From Armatimonadota bacterium (GTDB lineage: Bacteria > Armatimonadota > Armatimonadia > Armatimonadales > Armatimonadaceae): 5,118 nucleotides of DNA. The translations under genes were made by a program, and so were the position numbers. The stretch covers positions 1 through 5,118 of the forward strand of contig JACMIS010000132.1 of the NCBI GenBank assembly GCA_014381035.1, read 5' to 3'. Positions 1 through 4,152 of this stretch are shown in pieces (positions within the stretch are counted from its first letter, which is position 1; the number at the start of each line of letters is the position of its first letter). The notes under the pieces were generated by a model that ran no database searches, had not been told where the DNA came from, and was given only the letters and a program-made list of their open reading frames with translations.

Positions 1-113
1 TCTATCAACAACCGATCTGGACGGGACACGCCGATTTTATTCACCCGTTCGAGTTCACCCAGTTCATCCGCGATGCGTTTGTTGAGCCGGGAACGCCGCC
101 AATTTGTTGGTAG
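1..113 (+). pseudogene. uvsE: C-terminal fragment of UV damage endonuclease, on the strand opposite to the rest of the gene
   Basis: Reading the plus strand with codons starting at position 3 gives YQQPIWTGHADFIHPFEF, then TQFIRDAFVEPGTPP, then ICW and a TAG stop at 111-113. HAD(F/Y)-x-x-PFEF is the conserved late segment of UvsE/UVDE enzymes; its histidine (codon 27-29) corresponds to one of the metal ligands of the TIM barrel. It has no start codon in the window and enters from the left edge. The final stretch (about 100-113) is antisense to the minus-strand copy, so real UvsE sequence probably ends near position 101. The usual MLEAKAKDLALLR ending, which carries another metal-binding glutamate, is absent. 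The homology is seen directly; whether this is a real rearrangement or an assembly chimera cannot be told here. Confidence 0.72.
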
Positions 114-897
114 TTTTGTCCTTGCGCCGCACTTCGCGCATCCCGGTATTCGGCTACGAAAAGTGCATCTTCGGTCGCGCAACTCTCCAGGTGCGCAGGA
201 ACTTGCGGAACGTCTCGGTGATCGGTATTTGCTCCGGGTTGTTGCACCAGAAATGCAGGTTATCGAAAACGAGCGGCACCCCGGTCTCATCATGGATCGA
301 AAGCACATCAGCAGCAGAATAGCGAATATCATCGTTTTCCAGCACCAGACGACGGCGCACCGGTTCCGGCAACTTGGCATACGTTTCGACCCAGCGTTCG
401 CACCCCGTTTTGTGATCGCCGTAAGTCCCGCCGACATGGATGATCAGCACCGCTTCCGGTCCCATTTCCATCCCGTCCAGAATCTCGGCTGCGGCGAGCA
501 GATCACGCACACTCTTTTCGACCAGAACGGGGTCGGGGCTGTTTAAGACGATGAACTGTGAGGGGTGCATCGAAAGCCGAATATCGTTCTCGCGTGCGAC
601 TTTACCCAGTGCGGCTAATCCGCCGCCACACTCTTTTATTTGCCCCCAGAACTGTGGCATGTCCAGGTGGGTACAGTACGGGGCGAGATCGGACGACATC
701 CGGTACATCGTGATCTGGTTCTTGGCAAGATAGGCGAAGATCTCGTGCAGATAGCCGATAGTTACAGAAAGATGTGGCTCGGACTGCCAGCGGCGGGCAT
801 CGTTCGCGTTCAATCCGCCCTCGCGCAGAACCTTGACCGCGAAACCGAGCCGTTGCGGCGCGTTGCCCTCTTACGCTTCCGATGAAAACGTATTCAT
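100..897 (-). pseudogene. uvsE: UV damage endonuclease UvsE (UVDE family), disrupted: two in-frame stops and loss of the C-terminal end
   Basis: UvsE is a TIM-barrel endonuclease that nicks DNA 5' to UV photoproducts with a multi-metal site. The longest open stretch is 154-813 (219 codons from a TTG). Numbered from that TTG, it contains SMHPSQFIVLNS (H83), IIHVGGTYGD (H126), LVLEND (E159), VFDNLHFWCNN (D184, H187) and RPKMHFS (K215, H217), all at expected metal-site positions. The first barrel strand, RLGFAVKVL, lies upstream at 826-852 in the same frame, so the TTG start would delete it. Further up, the frame reads TAA at 871-873 and then ATG at 895-897; no usable start lies between. Downstream, TAG at 154-156 interrupts SSPNTGM-like sequence, yet homology continues as PNTGMREVRRKDKTTNK to about position 103. 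After that the frame fails, and the next segment appears on the plus strand at 1-101. It is most likely a decayed or rearranged gene; sequencing or assembly error is the alternative. Confidence 0.82.
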
Positions 898-940
898 GTT
901 CTGTTTGTACCCGAAGCAGCATAAAACTGTCGTGTTTTCA

Positions 941-998
941 GGTATGCTAAACCGGTTTGCAAGCCGTTATTCCGATGGCAAGCATACCACCACATACC
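941..998. promoter_or_regulatory. Divergent intergenic region with candidate operator elements
   Basis: The 118-bp gap between the uvsE remnant and the aldo/keto reductase contains a perfect 10-bp palindrome AAACCGGTTT (949-958). It also has GGTATG at 941-946 and its reverse complement CATACC twice, at 983-988 and 993-998. The two direct copies start 10 bp apart, one helical turn. Such an arrangement suits a repressor or activator site controlling the reductase, but no regulator gene is present in the window. I could not find a convincing -35/-10 pair; TATGCT at 943-948 is a weak -10 candidate. The repeats are seen; the regulatory role is inference. Confidence 0.3.
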
Positions 999-1015
999 TT
1001 ATTTGGAGTGAACCT

Positions 1016-2005
1016 ATGCAATACACCCGCCTCGGACGAACCGGGCTTAAAGTTTCCCGCCTCTGCCTCGGTACCATGAACTTCGGACCCGAGACCACCG
1101 AAGCCGACTCTTTCGCCATCATGGACAAAGCCCTCGAAACGGGCATCAACTTCTGGGATACCGCCGACGTTTACGGCTGGAAAGAAGGCGAGCGTATCAC
1201 AGAAAAGATCATCGGCAACTTCTTCGCGCAGGGCGGCGAACGCCGCGAGAAGACCGTCATCGGCACGAAACTGTACGGCGGGATGGGCAAATGGCCCAAC
1301 GAGTCGCGCCTGTCAAAATTACGCATCCGCAACGGCGTCGAAGGCTCGCTCAAAGCACTGCAGACCGATTATATCGATCTCATCCAGATGCACCATGTAG
1401 ACCGTGACGCTCCCTGGGACGAAATCTGGGAAGCATTCGAGCAACTCCAGGCACAGGGCAAGATTCTGTATGTCGGGTCTTCCAACTTCGCGGGCTGGCA
1501 CATCGCCCAGGCGAACGAGCAGGCAAAGAAGCGTAATAATCTGGGTCTCGTTTCGGAGCAGTCGAAATATCACCTCTTGTGTCGGTACCCGGAACTGGAG
1601 GTCGTCCCTGCGTGCCAGGAGTACGGACTGGGCATCATCCCATGGTCACCGCTCGCGTCCGGCATACTAGGCGGGGCACTCAAAAAAGCGAGCGAAGGAC
1701 GGCGTGCGCAAGAGGGGGTGCAGAAGGAGATCGAGAAGCATCGCCCCGCGCTCGAGAAGTGGGAAGCGTTGTGTACGGACATGGGTGAGAACCCGGCGAA
1801 CGTCGCGCTGGCGTGGCTTCTGTCAAATCCGGTCGTCACCGCGCCGATCATCGGTCCGCGTACGATTGACCAGCTCAATGACACCCTGCGGACGCTGGAA
1901 ATCACGCTCGACGCCGACACACTGAAAAAGATCGACGACATCTTCCCGGCAGTCGGCTTATTCGGCAACGAATCCAAGCCCGCACCCGAAGCCTACGCCT
2001 GGTAG
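1016..2005 (+). CDS. Aldo/keto reductase (NADPH-type oxidoreductase)
   Basis: This is a complete 329-residue protein, a usual length for the superfamily. It should be a cytosolic (alpha/beta)8-barrel enzyme reducing a carbonyl substrate with NAD(P)H; the substrate cannot be predicted. The catalytic tetrad is visible: D48 and Y53 in FWDTADVYG, K85 in IGTKLYG and H126 in LIQMHHVD. Cofactor-site motifs follow: GSSNFAGW (154-161), SEQSKYHLLCR (180-190), PWSPLASG (209-216), and near the C-terminus PIIGPRTIDQLNDTL (277-291), the usual phosphate-binding loop. The ATG at 1016 is chosen because GGAG (1005-1008) lies 7 bases upstream and the protein begins with the typical YTRLGRTGLKVS strand. The frame stays open back to 833, but that extension has no family match and overlaps the start of uvsE. 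The gene appears to be transcribed alone, divergent from the uvsE remnant. The family call is secure; the subfamily is not. Confidence 0.95.
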   Translation: MQYTRLGRTGLKVSRLCLGTMNFGPETTEADSFAIMDKALETGINFWDTADVYGWKEGERITEKIIGNFFAQGGERREKTVIGTKLYGGMGKWPNESRLSKLRIRNGVEGSLKALQTDYIDLIQMHHVDRDAPWDEIWEAFEQLQAQGKILYVGSSNFAGWHIAQANEQAKKRNNLGLVSEQSKYHLLCRYPELEVVPACQEYGLGIIPWSPLASGILGGALKKASEGRRAQEGVQKEIEKHRPALEKWEALCTDMGENPANVALAWLLSNPVVTAPIIGPRTIDQLNDTLRTLEITLDADTLKKIDDIFPAVGLFGNESKPAPEAYAW

Positions 2006-2020
2006 GTTTGATAGGATCAA

Positions 2021-2046
2021 CGGGCGGTTCAGCGGCGGACCGCCCG
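2021..2046. terminator. Inverted repeat after the aldo/keto reductase, possible weak terminator
   Basis: CGGGCGGT (2021-2028) pairs perfectly with ACCGCCCG (2039-2046) around a 10-base loop, 15 bases after the reductase stop. The stem is GC-rich, but it is followed by CTAAAAACG rather than a T-run, and the other strand lacks a T-run too. It may slow transcription or stabilise the 3' end of the mRNA. It is not a classical intrinsic terminator. Confidence 0.4.
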
Positions 2047-2069
2047 CTAAAAACGTGCCTGTTAAGGCG

Positions 2070-2099
2070 CGTGGCTACTACCGAGCTCACAGAGCCACG
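2070..2099. repeat. Inverted repeat in the gap between reductase and membrane protein
   Basis: CGTGGCT (2070-2076) and AGCCACG (2093-2099) form a perfect 7-bp stem with a 16-base loop. No T-run follows on either strand. Together with the stem at 2021-2046 and the short one at 2130-2147, it makes this roughly 190-bp gap unusually rich in potential hairpins. I see no further gene in the gap. The function is unknown. Confidence 0.35.
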
Positions 2100-2129
2100 A
2101 AGAACGTCTTTCGCGCTATTGCTCGCTTA

Positions 2130-2147
2130 CCTCAGCTATGCCTGAGG
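2130..2147. repeat. Short hairpin enclosing an alternative ATG
   Basis: CCTCAG (2130-2135) and CTGAGG (2142-2147) form a perfect 6-bp stem with a 6-base loop, CTATGC. The in-frame upstream ATG (2138-2140) of the next gene lies inside this loop and has no ribosome-binding site. That is one reason the later start at 2195 is preferred. Confidence 0.3.
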
Positions 2148-2194
2148 CACTCGGGAGGCGGTACGAATCACTGCCCGATGGGTACAAGATAGAA

Positions 2195-2653
2195 ATGCGC
2201 CCTGAAACGATCGTCGCCCTCGCCGTACCGCTTTTCCTCATCGGGTTCGCGGGCTTCTGGTGCCTGATTGTACTTTCCATCTCCTATGCCAGCGGATGGC
2301 AATCGCTGTCGAAGCGTTTCCGCGCTATGGAAAAGCCGCAAGGTCGATTTTTCTGGCTGGAGAGCATCACCATGAATAGCGCACGGTACCAGGGGGCAGT
2401 CATCCTTGGGGTGACGGAACGCGGGCTGTATCTCGCCCCTCTGGCGATATTCCGTGTTGGACACCAACCGCTTCTGATTCCCTGGAATGCGTTTCGTGCG
2501 TTTCGTACGGAAAAATTGTTCTGGACGGTGGTACATAGTGTCGAGATCATCACCGAGAACGAGAGTTCGGTAGTAATCACCTTTCATAATGCGCAGATCG
2601 CGGCGGCGATCCAGGCATGGACAACGCACGCTTCATTGCAGCAAGCCAGGTAA
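2195..2653 (+). CDS. Membrane-anchored protein of unknown function (conserved hypothetical, GHxPLLIPW type)
   Basis: This is a 152-residue protein. Residues about 4-31 form one strongly hydrophobic segment (IVALAVPLFLIGFAGFWCLI and on), so it is probably an N-terminal membrane anchor. The remainder is soluble-looking and rich in beta-type residues: SGWQSLSKRFR near 33-43, ERGLYLAPLAIFRVGHQPLLIPW near 75-97, and a SVEIITENESSVVITF stretch. I recognise the pattern GLYL...FR.GH.PLLIPW from uncharacterised bacterial proteins. It resembles the strand-and-loop layout of bacterial PH-like domains, but that is inference. No function is known to me. The frame is open to an earlier ATG at 2138 (171 residues). 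Neither start has a clear Shine-Dalgarno sequence; 2195 is chosen because it puts the anchor at the N-terminus and because the earlier ATG sits in a hairpin loop. The gene converges on the PAP2 gene with an 18-bp gap. Confidence 0.72.
   Translation: MRPETIVALAVPLFLIGFAGFWCLIVLSISYASGWQSLSKRFRAMEKPQGRFFWLESITMNSARYQGAVILGVTERGLYLAPLAIFRVGHQPLLIPWNAFRAFRTEKLFWTVVHSVEIITENESSVVITFHNAQIAAAIQAWTTHASLQQAR
2489..2506 (+). repeat. Perfect 9-bp tandem duplication within the membrane-anchored protein gene
   Basis: GCGTTTCGT occurs twice back to back (2489-2497 and 2498-2506), encoding AFRAFR just after the LIPW motif. The duplication is in frame and does not disrupt the protein. It could be a recent slippage event or simple amino-acid repetition. 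Confidence 0.5.
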
Positions 2654-2667
2654 CGCTTCAACGGGGA

Positions 2668-2683
2668 GGACTCACCCCAGTCC
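2668..2683. terminator. Short inverted repeat at the convergent gene ends
   Basis: GGACT (2668-2672) and AGTCC (2679-2683) form a 5-bp stem around CACCCC, overlapping the stop codon of the PAP2 gene and lying 15 bases after the stop of the plus-strand gene. It could serve as a bidirectional 3' end, but the stem is short and there is no T-run on either side. Confidence 0.2.
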
Positions 2684-3259
2684 GCTGGGATTCTGTAGCT
2701 GATCTGGAGCGGCTGGTGTCGTGAACCGCCCGCCAAGCACCCACGCAACACCGTACCCTAAAATCGCCCCAGCCAGAACCTGATAGGCATAGTGTGCCCC
2801 GTCTGTGACCCGCGACCAGGCGATGCCCGCCGCGACGGCGTAAAACAAAGGAGACCATGCCGCGCCGAACCGGTCGGAAAGCATCCACGCAACCACGACC
2901 GCCGCCGCCGTGTGACCGGAAGGGAATCCGCCATCGGTCCCCGAGGGGCGTGACAATAGGTGAAACCCGTACCAGGTAGTCCCTTTGGCGACCAGATACA
3001 ACCCGGTCTCGGTCCCAATCGTTGCCAACGTTTTGACGGCAAGTGCGCGATCCTTTTTGCGCCACGCCGCGAACAGTAAGCCGCCGATACCCAGTACGAG
3101 AAAGAGAAGATTGACTTCCTCGCTGATACGGTGTGCCCAGGGCTTGAGTGTCAGGTCCGGTGTACGTGGATCTGCCGCCAGAAACGAAAAAACAATGCCG
3201 AGGAGAAGGATCAACGCGCCGATCAGATGGCGTCGGCGCGGCATACGAAACGTTGACAT
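2672..3259 (-). CDS. PAP2-family membrane phosphatase with non-standard motifs
   Basis: This is a 195-residue, mostly hydrophobic protein with about five or six likely membrane segments (near 11-28, 50-66, 78-92, 117-128, 137-148, 159-176). PAP2 enzymes remove phosphate from lipid phosphates or pyrophosphates such as phosphatidic acid, undecaprenyl pyrophosphate or dolichyl pyrophosphate. Motif 2 is exact: GGFPSGHTAAA (H116). Motif 3 is WSRVTDGAHYAYQVLAG, with R150 and the nucleophile H156 present, but Q160 stands where aspartate is usual. Motif 1 ends in SRP (R104, P105), but the usual lysine seven residues before the arginine is Y97; the nearest lysine is K92. Glutamine at the motif 3 position is known to me from dolichyl-pyrophosphate phosphatase-type members, so activity is still plausible. 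The ATG at 3259 has no Shine-Dalgarno sequence. It lies 32 bp downstream of the secreted protein gene on the same strand, and a second ATG at codon 6 is possible. The substrate is not predictable. Confidence 0.9.
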   Translation of the reverse strand: MSTFRMPRRRHLIGALILLLGIVFSFLAADPRTPDLTLKPWAHRISEEVNLLFLVLGIGGLLFAAWRKKDRALAVKTLATIGTETGLYLVAKGTTWYGFHLLSRPSGTDGGFPSGHTAAAVVVAWMLSDRFGAAWSPLFYAVAAGIAWSRVTDGAHYAYQVLAGAILGYGVAWVLGGRFTTPAAPDQLQNPSGLG

Positions 3260-3265
3260 CGAGTT

Positions 3266-3271
3266 ATTGTA
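3266..3271 (-). promoter_or_regulatory. Candidate -10 element giving a leaderless PAP2 transcript
   Basis: On the minus strand TACAAT (5 of 6 matches to TATAAT) lies 6 bases before the PAP2 ATG, so transcription would begin at or very near the start codon. There is no ribosome-binding site for that ATG, which fits a leaderless mRNA. No good -35 is visible 16-18 bases upstream. The alternative is cotranscription with the gene ending at 3292 and weak reinitiation. Confidence 0.35.
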
Positions 3272-3291
3272 TCGTGTTCAAGGAGATCACA

Positions 3292-4023
3292 TTACTCCTG
3301 AACCGGCTTCGCGGGAAGAGGCAGGCGCGGTTGTGATGTCTTGCCTGGGATGAAAAGTTTCTTCAAGGTACGCCCCTGCAACAGTGGTAACGAGGTCGTT
3401 TGAAACACAATGTCATCGAGACTGAAGTCATTTCCGTTGGCGGTGGTATTTTGATTGATAATGTAAATATCGGCGAACCGGTACTTACCCGAGTTCCAGG
3501 TGGCTTCAAAAACGCCCCAGACACCGGGAGTCGTTGACGCCATGAAAATCGGTCCGATCAATTTACCGTTGATGCGGAATTGTAATTGCGCCGGGCTAAC
3601 TTCATTCGGAGTCCAGGTGGAAACCCAGGTCGAAAAGTAGTAATTCGTGTTTGGCTCGACCGCGATACGTTGCCCCCAAACAAGGCGGTTCGGTTCACCC
3701 GCCCCGTTGACGATTAAAAAAGCTCCCGCGTCGTTTCCTGTCGTGTGGTCGTAATAATCGAAGATGCCCGCCCCTTGGTCATTCAACACCGTCGGGTAAA
3801 ACGGATTGCGCGCTATTGTGAAAACGCCCGCGGGAACGAGTGCGTTCGCCACCGGTTCCGCATACTCATATCCGAACAAGAATCCCGAATTCCCGGCACG
3901 GAAGTCGCCGTTTGTGACGAGGTTTTGCGCGTTAGCATCGGGAGTAGAGACGATGGTGATTCCGAGAAACGTGCCAATCATTGTTGTCGCAATGGCGGCT
4001 GATATTCTTTTGCGGATCAACAT
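3292..4023 (-). CDS. Secreted jelly-roll (CBM-like) domain protein without an anchor
   Basis: The protein has 243 residues. It starts with a Sec signal peptide: MLIRKR, a hydrophobic core of about residues 7-26, then an ANA-Q cleavage site after A32. The mature part opens with NLVTNGDFRAGNSGF and continues through YDHTTGND, FLIVNGA, VWGQRIAVEPNTNYYFSTWV, SPAQLQFRINGKLIGP, GVWGVFEATWNSG and NGNDFSLDDIVF (near 197-207). I recognise this order from extracellular galactose-binding-like jelly-roll domains (CBM4/9-like), often found in PEP-CTERM proteins. Ligands are usually sugars or cell-surface glycans, but none can be assigned here. The C-terminal 36 residues are basic and proline-rich (GRTLKKLFIPGK, QPRLPLPAKP) with no PEP-CTERM, LPXTG or hydrophobic anchor, so it is probably released or held ionically. 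AGGAAA (4032-4037) serves as ribosome-binding site 8 bases before the ATG. It may be cotranscribed with the PAP2 gene. Confidence 0.88.
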   Translation of the reverse strand: MLIRKRISAAIATTMIGTFLGITIVSTPDANAQNLVTNGDFRAGNSGFLFGYEYAEPVANALVPAGVFTIARNPFYPTVLNDQGAGIFDYYDHTTGNDAGAFLIVNGAGEPNRLVWGQRIAVEPNTNYYFSTWVSTWTPNEVSPAQLQFRINGKLIGPIFMASTTPGVWGVFEATWNSGKYRFADIYIINQNTTANGNDFSLDDIVFQTTSLPLLQGRTLKKLFIPGKTSQPRLPLPAKPVQE

Positions 4024-4067
4024 AGCGGATATTTCCTGGTAGTGCGAGGATCAGCCCCGTCACTGTC

Positions 4068-4096
4068 AATATATCGGATTCCCAACAAGTTACCAA
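4068..4096 (-). promoter_or_regulatory. Sigma70-type promoter for the secreted protein gene
   Basis: On the minus strand TTGGTA (4091-4096, 4 of 6 to the -35 consensus) and TATATT (4068-4073, 5 of 6 to the -10 consensus) are separated by exactly 17 bases. Transcription would begin near 4061, giving a leader of about 38 bases that includes the AGGAAA ribosome-binding site. The match is by eye, but the spacing and position are good. Confidence 0.5.
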
Positions 4097-4120
4097 TCTT
4101 CATTATTACCCCGCCTGCTG

Positions 4121-4137
4121 CGTATGGCGAACATACG
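4121..4137. promoter_or_regulatory. Perfect inverted repeat just upstream of smc
   Basis: CGTATG (4121-4126) and CATACG (4132-4137) flank GCGAA, 15 bases before the smc start codon. As DNA this could be a dimer-binding operator near the smc promoter. As RNA it would be a 6-bp hairpin with a compact loop directly before the GAAGG ribosome-binding site (4145-4149), so it could affect smc translation. No clear -35/-10 pair for smc is visible in the 129-bp divergent region. Confidence 0.35.
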
Positions 4138-4152
4138 ATACACTGAAGGTTA

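Noticed and set aside
73..546. Plus-strand open frame of 157 codons opposite uvsE
   Set aside because: Antisense shadow of conserved UvsE codons; no domain, no ribosome-binding site.
602..922. Minus-strand frame starting at an ATG at 922 as an alternative UvsE N-terminus
   Set aside because: It is out of frame with the conserved barrel strands and its translation in the overlap does not resemble UvsE.
833..1015. N-terminal extension of the aldo/keto reductase to an ATG at 833
   Set aside because: The extra 61 residues match nothing in the family, overlap the uvsE remnant and its upstream region, and the ATG at 1016 has a well-spaced GGAG and begins with the typical AKR first strand.
1570..1977. 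Minus-strand open frame opposite the aldo/keto reductase
   Set aside because: Low-complexity Ser/Arg-rich shadow of the reductase's cofactor-binding region.
3281..3299. AGGAG...CTCCT on the plus strand as a ribosome-binding site or terminator
   Set aside because: No plausible plus-strand start follows, and the stem is only 5 bp; it arises from the end of the secreted protein gene (CAGGAGTAA on the minus strand).
4127..4141. CGAAC in CGAACATACG as a LexA-type SOS box before smc
   Set aside because: The second half-site (GTTCG-like) is missing; the symmetry present is CGTATG/CATACG instead.
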